A DNA stretch of 64,000 bases, taken from contig CAZRMK010000001.1 in the NCBI GenBank assembly GCA_964601165.1, positions 1 to 64,000 on the forward strand. The letters run 5' to 3'. The position numbers and the translations under genes are program-made. How positions within the stretch are numbered: the stretch's first letter is position 1; the number at the start of each line of letters is the position of its first letter. The stretch comes from Thiosulfativibrio sp964601165. GTDB taxonomy: Bacteria > Pseudomonadota > Gammaproteobacteria > Thiomicrospirales > Thiomicrospiraceae. The notes beneath the pieces were generated by a model, which worked only from the letters and a program-made list of their open reading frames with translations, had not been told where the DNA came from and did not search any database. Of this stretch, positions 26,489-35,508 are shown in pieces.

Positions 26489-26971
26489 ATGAAACAGATA
26501 AAAGTGCTTTTCGTGTGTTTGGGTAATATTTGTCGTTCTCCAACTGCACATGGGGTTTTTAGGTCTTTGGTAAAAGATTTAGGCTTTCTCGATCAAATAG
26601 CAGTAGATTCAGCAGGTACCGCGGCTTATCATGTGGGTAAGAAGTCAGATGAGCGTTCGCGTCAAGTAGCCTTGGGACGAGGCATTAATATGGAGGATTT
26701 AAGGGCTAGAAAAGTTGATTTTGGGGATTTAATTACTTTTGATTATATTTTAGCGATGGATGAAGCTAATTATGCAGATTTAATAAACATGGCATTACCT
26801 GAGCATCACCCTAAAATTAAAATGTTTTTAGATTTTTCTAAGGACTTTAGTGAACGAGAAGTACCTGACCCTTATTATGGTGGGGAGCAGGGATTTGAAA
26901 GGGTGTTTGATATGGTTTCTTCTGCCTCTAAGGGTTTATTAGTTGAGATACAAGAAAAGCATTTGAGATAA
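26489..26971 (+). CDS. Low-molecular-weight protein-tyrosine phosphatase
   Basis: The 160-residue protein has the LMW-PTP P-loop VCLGNICRSPTA, with nucleophile Cys10 and Arg16, at the N-terminus, and the general-acid loop VPDPYYGG near residue 130. I choose the ATG preceded by AGGGG; an in-frame TTG 15 bases upstream is less likely. Bacterial members dephosphorylate tyrosine kinases such as Wzc, but no polysaccharide locus is adjacent, so the substrate is open. Confidence 0.9.
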   Translation: MKQIKVLFVCLGNICRSPTAHGVFRSLVKDLGFLDQIAVDSAGTAAYHVGKKSDERSRQVALGRGINMEDLRARKVDFGDLITFDYILAMDEANYADLINMALPEHHPKIKMFLDFSKDFSEREVPDPYYGGEQGFERVFDMVSSASKGLLVEIQEKHLR

Positions 26972-26978
26972 ACTTAAA

Positions 26979-27010
26979 ACTAAATTCTGTAATAATTTGT
27001 AGTATTTAGG
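26979..27010. repeat. Decayed ACCTAAATCC-family remnant
   Basis: ACTAAATTCTGTAATAATTT followed by GTAGTATTTAGGT keeps both ends of the family in about 33 bp, as if the interior were lost. Confidence 0.45.
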
Positions 27011-27109
27011 TAAAAGTCTTATAGTTTTTAGGGTTAATGCTTGTTAAAACAATATGTTATTGTTTTTATAAGTTTTTTTTTAAGGGTCATAAAAAAATAA
27101 AAAAAACAT

Positions 27110-27138
27110 TTGACAAGATTAGATGATGCTTATATACT
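27110..27138 (+). promoter_or_regulatory. Strong sigma70 promoter of sRNA candidate
   Basis: TTGACA (27110-27115) and TATACT (27133-27138) are separated by exactly 17 bp. No protein gene follows on this strand before two terminators, so the promoter should drive a short RNA that starts near A27145. Confidence 0.8.
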
Positions 27139-27175
27139 CTAGTCATTCATGTTTATTCATGAATATCCTCCTCTG

Positions 27176-27208
27176 TTACTTCCTGTTGATTTCAGGAAGT
27201 AATTTTTT
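27176..27208 (+). terminator. Terminator 1 of sRNA candidate
   Basis: TTACTTCCTG and CAGGAAGTAA form a perfect 10-bp stem with a 7-nt loop, followed by six Ts. Confidence 0.85.
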
Positions 27209-27237
27209 AAGCCCTAGTTGTCCCTAGGGCTTTTTTT
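27209..27237. terminator. Terminator 2, shared with slt end
   Basis: AAGCCCTAG and CTAGGGCTT form a 9-bp stem with a 6-nt loop, followed by a T run on the plus strand. The slt stop codon (minus strand) lies within the right arm, so the hairpin may also act on slt mRNA. Confidence 0.85.
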
Positions 27238-29215
27238 CGTCTAGTATTTTTGGCGTGCCTATGGGTTGCATATGGCTTTCGAGCCGTTCATACTTTTGAT
27301 TAAGTAGAGACTGAAAAACAATGGTATATGTCATCACCGCTTTAACGTATTTACGAGTTTCTGTAAAGGGAATGCTATCAATCCATTGATCTGCTGCAAT
27401 GGATTTGTTTTGAGGAGTCCAAGAGTTAACACGGTGTGGTCCTGCGTTATAGGCTGCTGTTGCCTTGATACGGTTGTTATCAAATTTGGAATATAGATAA
27501 TTAAGATAGGCTGATCCTAGTTTAATATTAGAACTGGCATTGGTTAAATTACGATAAACTCCGGAATTGACTCCTATTTTTTCTCCGATATATTGCGCAG
27601 TCTTAGGCATAAGTTGCATTAATCCCTGTGCTCCTGCTGAGGAGTTGGCATGTTTAGCAAAAGCACTTTCACGACGCATAACGCCATATATCCAAGCTGG
27701 ATCTATTTTGTTGTTTTTAGCAGCTTTCATAATATATTTCTTGTGTGGTGTTGGGAAACGTAAGCTAATATTATTCCAATCTCTGGCTTTAGCTGCTCCT
27801 CTAATGGCAACATTATATTGTCCCCAATTAAATGCAATGTAGTTAATACCTTCGAGATCATCGGCTTTAACATTGTTTAGTAGGTGGTGCCATTCTCTAT
27901 TGGCATTGATGTTCCAATTAATAGCGTGTAATTCTTTTATTCTTGCTAATTGGCTGTATTTCTTAATAAGGTAGTCGGTTGCAATATTTTCATTAGTGCG
28001 GGGATTAAATTGATAGTCTAAATTTAATATATCGGCAGATAAAAAGCCATAAAAATTACGATTTTTAGCAAGTTTTTGAAAGATAGGCTTGGCTTGTTTT
28101 TGTCTACCAGTTTCATCAAGAGAGCGTGCTTTCCAATATTGCCATTTGTCTTTAAGCTGTTTTTCTGGTTCAAGTAATTCAAAGGTTTTAAGAATAGTTA
28201 TCCAGTCTGAATTCCTTAAGGCTACTTGTAATTGCCATCGCAAAGTATTTTTTGAGGGTTCAATTCTATTTACTTTATATAAGAATTCTTTAGCTTCGGG
28301 TTTATATCTATAAGCTAGTCGTAGAGCAATAGTGCGTTTAAGTTCATTAATATTTTGTTGGCTAATATTATGGGTGCTGGCATGTTCTTTTAATAATTGT
28401 CTGGCAAATACCGCTTCTTTACGGGCTAAACGAACGATGGACTGCTTAAAGATAGCTCGTCTAATTTTAATAGGCATATCTTTGGGAAGGCCTTCGGCTA
28501 AAAGTTTAGGGTTTTTATCTATTTTTAGCCAAGCTTGATAAAATTTGCGTTCTTTTGAAGATAAGTCACGACTTAGTTGATTAGCAAAGCTGATTTGACG
28601 ATTTTTAAAAGCTAAAATGATGTTATCCCATAGCATCGAACCAGTTAGTTTATGGTGTTTTCTTATATAGGTATCTAATGGTTGGCAGGATTTAGAAAGA
28701 GGGCGTCCTGTTATCCAAAGGGGTTTAATGGTTGATAGGTCAAAATAAGAGTCAGATTTTGCGAGCTGGGCTTGTATGTGATAGCAGGCAAGGTTGGTTG
28801 AGGTTTGCTCTTTAGGATTATAGTGTTTAAGAAAAAGTGGCCACTGTTTAGTTTTACCAAGATGATTTAACCATCTTAAGGTTAAGCGGTTTGCTAAATG
28901 AGTGTCTTTATGGGTTGCAATAAAGTTAAGAATAGAGATAGTTGGAACGTCATTTAAATTACGCAGTAAATCTAAGTAAATAATATAAGGAAGTAGGGGA
29001 TAATCTTTTAGCTGTTTTTTATATTGAGCGATTAAAGGACGATCCCCATTTTGGATAGCGGTATGGGCATTTAGAAAATCTCTTTGGTCTTGGGTAAGCG
29101 TTGAGTGGTCTAATGGTTTAGCATTGACCGAGGGTATGATAAAAAAACTTGCAATTAAAGCCATTACCAAAAATTTTATAACATGGGAGTGAGGCCTTAA
29201 GCCTTGGATTTTCAT
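27224..29215 (-). CDS. slt: Soluble lytic murein transglycosylase
   Basis: The 663-residue periplasmic enzyme cleaves peptidoglycan between MurNAc and GlcNAc to give anhydro ends. An N-terminal signal/anchor (about residues 13-32, ending VNAKP) is followed by a long alpha-superhelical region and a C-terminal SLT domain. That domain has MRRESAF with the catalytic Glu near residue 515, GAQGLMQLMPKTA, and AAYNAGPHRVNSW. The start codon overlaps the mltD stop (TAATG), so two transglycosylase genes are translationally coupled. The stop lies in a terminator hairpin. Confidence 0.93.
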   Translation of the reverse strand: MKIQGLRPHSHVIKFLVMALIASFFIIPSVNAKPLDHSTLTQDQRDFLNAHTAIQNGDRPLIAQYKKQLKDYPLLPYIIYLDLLRNLNDVPTISILNFIATHKDTHLANRLTLRWLNHLGKTKQWPLFLKHYNPKEQTSTNLACYHIQAQLAKSDSYFDLSTIKPLWITGRPLSKSCQPLDTYIRKHHKLTGSMLWDNIILAFKNRQISFANQLSRDLSSKERKFYQAWLKIDKNPKLLAEGLPKDMPIKIRRAIFKQSIVRLARKEAVFARQLLKEHASTHNISQQNINELKRTIALRLAYRYKPEAKEFLYKVNRIEPSKNTLRWQLQVALRNSDWITILKTFELLEPEKQLKDKWQYWKARSLDETGRQKQAKPIFQKLAKNRNFYGFLSADILNLDYQFNPRTNENIATDYLIKKYSQLARIKELHAINWNINANREWHHLLNNVKADDLEGINYIAFNWGQYNVAIRGAAKARDWNNISLRFPTPHKKYIMKAAKNNKIDPAWIYGVMRRESAFAKHANSSAGAQGLMQLMPKTAQYIGEKIGVNSGVYRNLTNASSNIKLGSAYLNYLYSKFDNNRIKATAAYNAGPHRVNSWTPQNKSIAADQWIDSIPFTETRKYVKAVMTYTIVFQSLLNQKYERLESHMQPIGTPKILDEKKP

Positions 29216-31061
29216 TAGCCACTAATCCAAATTTTGAGTTGTTTACCAGGGTGTAAGGTGATCGATTGTTTAATATGATTCCAGCGAGCAATTTGTTGCA
29301 CGCTAGTATTATACCTTTGAGCAAGACTCCACAGGCTTTCGCCTTTTCTTAAGGTATGAGTGATTTTTTTACGGTTTTGTGTAAGATGAATGTTTAATTT
29401 TTGACCTTTTTTGAGAGCATTTTTTGTATTGAGGTTATTCCATTTGCTGATGTGTCGCACGCTGGTATTGTAGATACGTGCAATTGACCATAAGGACTCA
29501 TTTGGTCGTACTGTATGAGTATGGATTTTAGGTTGATTGGATTTAGAAGAATGTGAAGACAGAGGTTTATTAATGGGGATAAGTAGAGTTTTACCAGCTC
29601 GAAGACGATCCGTTGTCATATTGTTGAGTCTTTTAATGTCACGACTTGAGGTTTGATGTTTTTGTGCGATAACACTTAGGCTTTCACCGGCTTTAATTTT
29701 ATGCTCTACCGAGGTCACTCTTATTAAATTGGGGGATTGTTTAGAATGTTTCGTGACAGGTATGAGCAGGGTTCTACCAGCTCGAAGACGATCGGTTCTC
29801 ATATTGTTGAGTCTTTTAATCTCACGACTTGATGTTTGATATTTTTGTGCGATNNNNNNNNNNNNNNNNNNNNNNNNNNNNNNNNNNNNNNNNNNNNNNN
29901 NNNNNNNNNNNNNNNNNNNNNNNNNNNNNNNNNNNNNNNNNNNNNNNNNNNNNTCATATTGTTGAGTCTTTTAATCTCACGACTTGATGTTTGATATTTT
30001 TGTGCGATAACACTTAGGCTTTCACCTGCTCTAATTTTATGCTCTAGCCAATTCACACTCAGTAAATTAGGCGAGTTTTTGAGAGCTTGTTTAAATAGTT
30101 TAGCTTCTTTGATAGGAAGTATGATGGTATGTGGTCCATTAGGTGGGGTGGTTCTTTTAAGGTAAGCTGGATTGAGGAGTTTAAAATGCTGCTTACTTAT
30201 ATTGGAGTGAAGCATTGCCTTGGACAGGTCAATCTGTTGATTTAAGGTTATTTGTTTAAAATAAGGTGCGTTATCAATGGGAGGAATATTAAGGTTGTAT
30301 TTTTCTCTATTTTTAATTAAATAGGCTACTGCAAGTAGTCTTGGAACATAGTGCTGGGTTTCTTTTGGTAAATAGCGGCGAATGTTCCAGAAATTAATTA
30401 CACCATTGGGGTTATTTTTAAGAAATCTATTTTTTGCTCTTACGACATTACCATAGCCTGCGTTGTAAGAAGCTAAAGCAAGTAACCAGTCGTTGTTATT
30501 TTTTTTGTATCTAGATTGAAGGTACTTCAAGGCGGCATGAGTACTGGTGTAAATATCTTTTCTGCCGTCATACCATTGAGTTTGTTCTAAGCCTAACATT
30601 TCACCTGTTCTAGGCATAAATTGCCATAAACCTTTTGCCCCCATATGAGATCTTACTGTTGGCAAAAAGCCACTTTCTACAATGGGTAATAATGCTAGTT
30701 CATAAGGCATTTGGCGGGCGGTTATTTCTTGGCTTATAAAATAAAGAAACGGCTGTGCACGGACAGAAATTTTAGAAAGGTAACTACGGTGGCGTAAATA
30801 GTGGGCAATATAGTCTTCAAGAATATCAGATGATGGAGGAATTAAATAAAAATGGTTGCTTAATTCTCTCCATAAATCTTGCTCGGGAGGAAGTTTTATT
30901 TTATGAGAAGGTCTGGGTTCTGCTCTTTGGTCTGGAGTAATAATAGGGTCAGGTGTTTTATCTACAGTTCTTTCATGGGGTGCAACCCCTTGCAATGTTC
31001 CGCAACCAGAGAGCGTGAAAATAGCGATTAAACCAAGTAGTAAGAGTGATAGTTTTTTCAA
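29215..31061 (-). CDS. mltD: Membrane-bound lytic transglycosylase D with LysM repeats (gap inside)
   Basis: This is a single gene broken by a 100-N assembly gap. The N-terminus has a lipoprotein signal (LIAIFTLSGCG; Cys20). The SLT domain shows PIVESGFLPTVRSHMGAKGLW with the catalytic Glu near residue 128 and ALASYNAGYGNV. LysM repeats follow on both sides of the gap: one before it, one partial and three full copies after it (SVEHKIKAGESLSVIAQ-, THTVRPNESLWSIA- and ITHTLRKGESLWSLAQ-type). The frame shift between the two sides is an artefact of the 100-N placeholder. It is followed by slt and preceded by gloB, the usual gammaproteobacterial context. Confidence 0.88.
29854..29953. other. Assembly gap (100 N) in LysM repeats
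   Basis: The 54 bases ending at 29853 are identical to those starting at 29954. The gap therefore falls between near-identical LysM-encoding units, and its true length and repeat number are unknown. Confidence 0.95.
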
Positions 31062-31846
31062 GATGGCAGTCCATGTTTGTCTATGTAATCTTTCCAGTCT
31101 CTAAGGGCTTTAAAGAGACTTGCAGAAGAGTGATTGTTGTTGCCACGTTTTACAAGTTGTGATGAAATATTGGGTTCATCAAACCGCAAAAAAGGGTTGG
31201 TGTGTTTTTCAATTCCTAAAGTTGACGGAGCCTCTTGCAGTACTTTGGGATAAGAAATCTCACATTGCTGATAACGGTCTTGTAGAGCAGAGTTGTTTGG
31301 CTCAACTAATAAAGCAAATTTGAGATTACTTTGGGTATATTCATGCGCACAATAAAAACCTAAGTGGTCAGGAAGGTCTCTAATTTTTAAGATGGAATTA
31401 GCAAAGTTTTTATAGCCACCACCTAGCTGTCGTCCACAGCCAGCGGTGAATAAAGTGTCGCCACAAAATAACCATTGATCGTTATAATAACTAATATGAT
31501 CTAATGTGTGCCCTGGAGTCTCCATAATTTTAAAGGATAAATCAGTGGCAAGATTAATAGTATCGCCTTCTGTTAACTTAATTTGAATGGCGGGATGTGT
31601 AGTTTTTTCTGGGCCATAAACTTGTGCTAGAGGAAAATGCTGTTTAATATCTACAATACCATCAACATGGTCAAAGTGATTATGGGTTATTAAAATAGCT
31701 TTTAGTTGTAATTTTTGAGATTTTAAATATTCAATAACCTGTGCAGATTCACCAGGGTCGACTACCCATGCACTGGTTTGATTGTGCAAAATCCAAATAT
31801 AATTGTCATAAGAGCCAACAAGAGCAGGCAGGGCAATAATTTTCAT
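31058..31846 (-). CDS. gloB: Hydroxyacylglutathione hydrolase (glyoxalase II)
   Basis: GloB hydrolyses S-lactoylglutathione to lactate and glutathione. The 262-residue protein has the metallo-beta-lactamase motif THNHFDHVDG near residue 55, GHTLDHISY near 112, FCGDTLFTAGCGR near 132 and the C-terminal glutathione-binding domain ending in ALRDWKDYID. It overlaps mltD by 4 bp. The gloB-mltD order and the divergent methyltransferase match the E. coli neighbourhood. Confidence 0.94.
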   Translation of the reverse strand: MKIIALPALVGSYDNYIWILHNQTSAWVVDPGESAQVIEYLKSQKLQLKAILITHNHFDHVDGIVDIKQHFPLAQVYGPEKTTHPAIQIKLTEGDTINLATDLSFKIMETPGHTLDHISYYNDQWLFCGDTLFTAGCGRQLGGGYKNFANSILKIRDLPDHLGFYCAHEYTQSNLKFALLVEPNNSALQDRYQQCEISYPKVLQEAPSTLGIEKHTNPFLRFDEPNISSQLVKRGNNNHSSASLFKALRDWKDYIDKHGLPS

Positions 31847-31876
31847 AATTTTAAAAAAGTAAATTGATATAATGCA

Positions 31877-32039
31877 ACCTAAGTTCTGTAAGTGATTGTG
31901 CGTATATAACGTAAGATATTGATTTGTAGAGTGATTTTAATTTGAGCGGAATACTTATTGATATTCCCGAAAAATTAAAATTTGCTATACGAATTAATAG
32001 CTTACGCTATATGTGTGCAAGGACTTGCAGGATTTAGGT
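31877..32039. repeat. 163-bp palindromic element, B-type ends
   Basis: The left end ACCTAAGTTCTGTAAGTG and right end CTTGCAGGATTTAGGT are inverted with a few mismatches. GCA flanks both sides. It has the same length and a similar interior to the copies at 6690 and 62037, and fills the divergent region between gloB and the methyltransferase gene. Confidence 0.87.
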
Positions 32040-32082
32040 GCAAAGTTCTATTCAGTAGTATTGTAGCAAAAATAACTTAAAA

Positions 32083-32865
32083 ATGGCGTACGAAATTATG
32101 GAAACTCCTTTGTTTCAATCTCTTTTGTTAAAATTCTATCAGACTAATTCTGGACGAGCTTTTTTTGAATTAGAAGCCCAACTAGTTAAGCGAGCATTAA
32201 AGAATGTTTTTGGTTATTATTTACTGCAAGTGGGCTTAACGTCTTCTCAAGAATTGTTGGGTTCTAATCGGGTAAGTCATAAGCTATTAGTGGACAGCCC
32301 GCTTTCTCAAGAAGCAGAAAATTTGTTTCAAAGTATGGTAGAAGCTGATTTAGATTATTTGCCAATTAAAGCAGATACCGTTGATGTGGTTTTTTTGCCG
32401 CATACACTGGAATCGGTAGAAGACCCTTATCATTTATTACGCCAAATTGATGCGTTATTAATTCCTGAGGGACGGTTGATTATTACTGGCTTTAATCCGC
32501 ATGCCTGTGGGGTTGTAAAGAAAAGATTGGGAAGCAGTAAAGATATTTTTAAGCAGGCAAATTTGATTAGAATCTCAAGGTTGGTCGACTGGTTAAAACT
32601 ATTAGGCTATGAGGTAGAGCATGTAGAAATAACGCCAACAGCTTGTTTTGTTTCAAAAAACAATCAAGCTTGGTGGGTAGTTAAAAAGATGGGTAAAATA
32701 TTGTCTTGGCTTGGGGTTGAAACGGGTAATATCTATTGTGTTTCAGCGGTTAAACGTATTTCTTCGCCTACTCCCACAGGGTTAAACTGGAAGCTCTCTC
32801 ACTGGCTACCTGTTAAGAAGTCCCAAACACTGGCTTCAAGTCGGCAGTCCAATGCTAACGATTAG
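32083..32865 (+). CDS. SAM-dependent methyltransferase (YafS-like)
   Basis: The 260-residue protein looks like a class I methyltransferase of the Methyltransf_11 type. It has DTVDVVFLPHTLESVEDPYHLLRQIDALLIPEGRLIITGFNP-like motifs, of which the central part (motifs IV-VI) is clear. The N-terminal AdoMet glycine loop is weak (YYLLQVGLTSS). Position beside gloB, mltD and dnaQ corresponds to yafS in enterobacteria. The substrate is unknown. No rnhA gene follows, unlike in E. coli. Confidence 0.82.
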   Translation: MAYEIMETPLFQSLLLKFYQTNSGRAFFELEAQLVKRALKNVFGYYLLQVGLTSSQELLGSNRVSHKLLVDSPLSQEAENLFQSMVEADLDYLPIKADTVDVVFLPHTLESVEDPYHLLRQIDALLIPEGRLIITGFNPHACGVVKKRLGSSKDIFKQANLIRISRLVDWLKLLGYEVEHVEITPTACFVSKNNQAWWVVKKMGKILSWLGVETGNIYCVSAVKRISSPTPTGLNWKLSHWLPVKKSQTLASSRQSNAND

Positions 32866-34194
32866 TTATGTAGCTAAATCCTTGCAGGATTTAGATCTTA
32901 AGCTAAAAAGCTCAATATCATCTTTTAAACCAGCAATGACTACCCGGTTACGACCTTTTTCTTTAGCTTCATAAAGAGCAATATCGGCAGATTTGTAAAT
33001 TTCATCTTTGTCGGGAGGAATGTCACTAGGAATAACATTGTAAATTCCGGCAGAAACAGTGACTACCCTATAAGGGTTTTCTGTGTGGGCAATGGCTAAA
33101 TTTTCAATGGCTTTTCTAGCTAAGTTAGCCAGCATCTCGGAATCTTCAGGTTGTGTAATATTACAAACCACACCGAATTCTTCACCTCCTAGTCGAAAAG
33201 TAAAATCTCCTTTACGCTTAAAGCAGCTAGAGATAGTTTGAGCAACTTTTGCTAATACTGCATCTCCTTGTTGATGTCCATAGGTATCGTTGTATTTTTT
33301 AAAGTTATCAATATCTATAATCATAAAGGCTAGATAGTGTTTATAGCGATTTGCATTCTCAAGTTCTTTGTCAAAAATTTGATTAAAAAACCGTCGATTA
33401 TACAGCCCTGTTAATTCATCTTTAATCGCCATGTCTTCAATAATTTTTTGCTGTGAAATATTTTGTTGTAGATATAGGCTACCTTGATCTTCTTCTAAAA
33501 ATTTTTTTAAAGGGAAAAGTTCTGAGCTTACCCAAAATGGTTCGCCATTTTTTTTCTGTAGCAGAACTTCATTAGGTTTTAACGGGGGGTTGATATTTAT
33601 GGAGGTTGATGATGGTTTATCAGGATAAAAAATCTTTTCGGGGCTATGTCCAATTAGTTCCTTTCGTGAATAACCTAATTCAGCAAGAAAAGCCTCGCTT
33701 ACTTGGGTAATCTTGCCCGCAGGTGAAAGTTCAAAACTGATAATATGTTCATTAATAATCCGATTTTTATTTTGACGATTTTCGGATTCAATTAGGGTAA
33801 AAAACCTGTAGCCTAATAGGTAGTGGAGTAATTTTAAATCTTCTATTTTTTGTTGAATAAAACTTTTTTCGATAGATTCAATTTTTATAATACCAAGTAG
33901 ATGATTTTCAAGGCTGATAGGAAAAATTAAGTGGTCATTTTCAATAAAAAGTACGTCATTTTTTGGAATATGTACTGACAGTGTTTGGTTTTTTGCTTCG
34001 CTAGAACTACTAGAGCTATAAATGTTTTTTAATACTTGCGACTCGCCAGAGTAAAGATAAAGCTGGGCAGAGCTTGCTTGCAACTTTAATACGAGGCATT
34101 CAGTAACGTCTTGTGCAAGACTTTGAATGCAGTGATTATTCTTGATGACGACTTGAGAGCAAGGTTCTTCATTTGCTAAGGAAATAGAGAGCAT
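32866..34194 (-). CDS. Diguanylate cyclase with PAS sensor domain
   Basis: The 442-residue protein has an N-terminal GAF-like region (about 1-140), a PAS domain (about 150-255, with FLAELGYSRKELIGHSPEKIF) and a GGDEF domain whose active site is RLGGEEF near residue 335. GGEEF forms are usually active, making c-di-GMP from GTP. I do not see an RxxD inhibitory site five residues before it, so feedback inhibition may be lacking. No membrane segment is seen. The last nine codons (SKSCKDLAT) derive from a palindromic repeat fragment, so the C-terminus is recent. Confidence 0.88.
   Translation of the reverse strand: MLSISLANEEPCSQVVIKNNHCIQSLAQDVTECLVLKLQASSAQLYLYSGESQVLKNIYSSSSSSEAKNQTLSVHIPKNDVLFIENDHLIFPISLENHLLGIIKIESIEKSFIQQKIEDLKLLHYLLGYRFFTLIESENRQNKNRIINEHIISFELSPAGKITQVSEAFLAELGYSRKELIGHSPEKIFYPDKPSSTSININPPLKPNEVLLQKKNGEPFWVSSELFPLKKFLEEDQGSLYLQQNISQQKIIEDMAIKDELTGLYNRRFFNQIFDKELENANRYKHYLAFMIIDIDNFKKYNDTYGHQQGDAVLAKVAQTISSCFKRKGDFTFRLGGEEFGVVCNITQPEDSEMLANLARKAIENLAIAHTENPYRVVTVSAGIYNVIPSDIPPDKDEIYKSADIALYEAKEKGRNRVVIAGLKDDIELFSLRSKSCKDLAT
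32874..32894. repeat. Collapsed palindrome inside the cyclase 3' end
   Basis: CTAAATCCT, TGC, AGGATTTAG: the two termini of the ACCTAAATCC family joined head to head. It encodes the last residues of the diguanylate cyclase on the minus strand and follows the methyltransferase stop on the plus strand, so it could also act as a shared hairpin between converging genes. Confidence 0.75.
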
Positions 34195-34304
34195 AGATTT
34201 ATGATTTGTTTAATTTACGTAACTACGAAGATTATAGCATAGCTTTACAGGTTATGTCTTAAAAAAATTGGAGGGGGTTTTTAAGAGTGTTTTTAAAAAC
34301 GGGG

Positions 34305-35006
34305 TTACCAATTTAGGTTTAGATTGTTTTTTTGGTTTATTTCGGTCAGTTTAAGTTGATGTTTTTCAAGTTCAGTTGCAGAGGTTTTAATGACTCTTAG
34401 AGCAGAGCGTTTTTTGTGTAAGTGAGTATTACGGGTTTGATTTACGGCGGCAGATTTAAAGGCGCTTGCCAGTATTAAGTCGGTTTGTCCGCCTGTTATG
34501 GCAAGGTAGACATCCGCAAGAATTTCTGAATCTAACAAAGCACCATGTAAGGTGCGGTTAGAGTTGTCTATGCCAAAGCGTTTACAAAGAGCGTCAAGTG
34601 AAGCTCTTTGTCCAGGAAAGGCTTTGCGAGCCATTTTTAAGCTATCTGTGATGGTGCAGTGGTCTTCTATTTTCCCCCATGGATTATTGGGTAAGTTGGC
34701 AAGTTCGGCATTAATAAAGCCGACATCGAAAGGGGCGTTATGAATAATCAGCTCAGCACCTGATACATAGGTCATAAACTCTGCAACTATGGTGGCAAAA
34801 ATAGGTTTTCCGATTAAAAATTTATCGGTAATACCGTGAACGGCAATCGCATCCGCTGGTACTTTACGTTCAGGTTGAATATATTGATGGTAGTTGTTAT
34901 TGGTTAATTTTCTTTTAATGAGTTCAACTGCACCAATTTCAATAATTTTATCTCCATCTAGAGGGTTAAAACCAGTTGTTTCTGTATCTAGTAGAATTTG
35001 ACGCAT
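34305..35006 (-). CDS. dnaQ: DNA polymerase III epsilon subunit (proofreading exonuclease)
   Basis: The 233-residue DEDDh exonuclease has LDTETTGFNP (Asp7 and Glu9), HNAPFDVGFINAEL near residue 90, and HGALLDSEILADVYLAI near 155 (His and the last Asp). A C-terminal segment for binding the alpha subunit follows. Location near mltD and gloB fits the gammaproteobacterial order, with rnhA absent between them. Confidence 0.94.
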   Translation of the reverse strand: MRQILLDTETTGFNPLDGDKIIEIGAVELIKRKLTNNNYHQYIQPERKVPADAIAVHGITDKFLIGKPIFATIVAEFMTYVSGAELIIHNAPFDVGFINAELANLPNNPWGKIEDHCTITDSLKMARKAFPGQRASLDALCKRFGIDNSNRTLHGALLDSEILADVYLAITGGQTDLILASAFKSAAVNQTRNTHLHKKRSALRVIKTSATELEKHQLKLTEINQKNNLNLNW

Positions 35007-35068
35007 TTCTAGAGTCTCTTGGGTTAGAATAGGGCAACTATTTTAAAGGATTTGATTAAGGAAAATAT

Positions 35069-35494
35069 ATGAAAATTAAAAAAGGTTCTGAGGTTACTTT
35101 TCATTATGAGTTAAAAAATGCCAAGGGCAAAGTAATTGATTCTACATTTGATGATGAACCCGTGCATTATATTCATGGAGATGGGGATATTATCAGCGGT
35201 CTGGAAATGTTATTTGATGGTGAAGAACCCGGCTTTGCAGCTAGAGTAACCATTGAACCAGCAGAAGGGTATGGCGTGACTCAAGAAGATTTAATGGTTT
35301 ATGCGGGTGCAGATAATTTTGATGATTCTGTTGAGTTAAAAGTGGGAGAGATTGTTGAAACAGAAGATCCAGAAGGCGAAGTTATCGAATTTAGAATTAC
35401 CAAAATTGAAGGCGACAAAGTTTTTTTAGACGGTAATCACCCTTTAGCAGATAAAGCTTTAGATTATAAAGTGGAAGTTTTAGAAGTCGCGTAA
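35069..35494 (+). CDS. FKBP-type peptidyl-prolyl isomerase, SlyD-like
   Basis: The 141-residue protein has the SlyD/FkpB layout: an FKBP core beginning GSEVTFHYELKNAKGKVIDSTFD, the IHGDGDIISGLEMLFDG motif, and an inserted flap domain (AARVTIEPAEGYGVTQEDLMV) characteristic of chaperone-active SlyD-type proteins. The His-rich metal-binding tail of E. coli SlyD is absent. It would assist folding in the cytoplasm. AAGGAAAAT precedes the ATG. Confidence 0.88.
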   Translation: MKIKKGSEVTFHYELKNAKGKVIDSTFDDEPVHYIHGDGDIISGLEMLFDGEEPGFAARVTIEPAEGYGVTQEDLMVYAGADNFDDSVELKVGEIVETEDPEGEVIEFRITKIEGDKVFLDGNHPLADKALDYKVEVLEVA

Positions 35495-35508
35495 CCACCT
35501 GATTTTTA

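Larger units (their letters stand above)
27145..27237 (+). ncRNA. Candidate intergenic small RNA with double terminator
   Basis: Between the promoter and the terminators lie about 30 nt of unpaired sequence that include ATCCTCCTCTG, a C/U-rich stretch complementary to Shine-Dalgarno sequences. The RNA would be about 64 nt if it ends at the first terminator or about 93 nt at the second. A short inverted segment (TTCATG, TTTAT, TCATGAA) is near the 5' end. No open frame or known RNA family was recognised. An Hfq-type antisense regulator acting on ribosome sites is inference. Confidence 0.7.

Noticed and set aside
29799..31061. Two separate LysM genes with a frame shift
   Set aside because: The shift comes from the 100-N placeholder; matching repeat sequence on both sides shows one mltD gene.
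34552..34743. Small open frame opposite dnaQ
   Set aside because: It is antisense to the conserved exonuclease core and has no independent support. The same holds for the small frames opposite leuA, leuC, leuB and hrpA.
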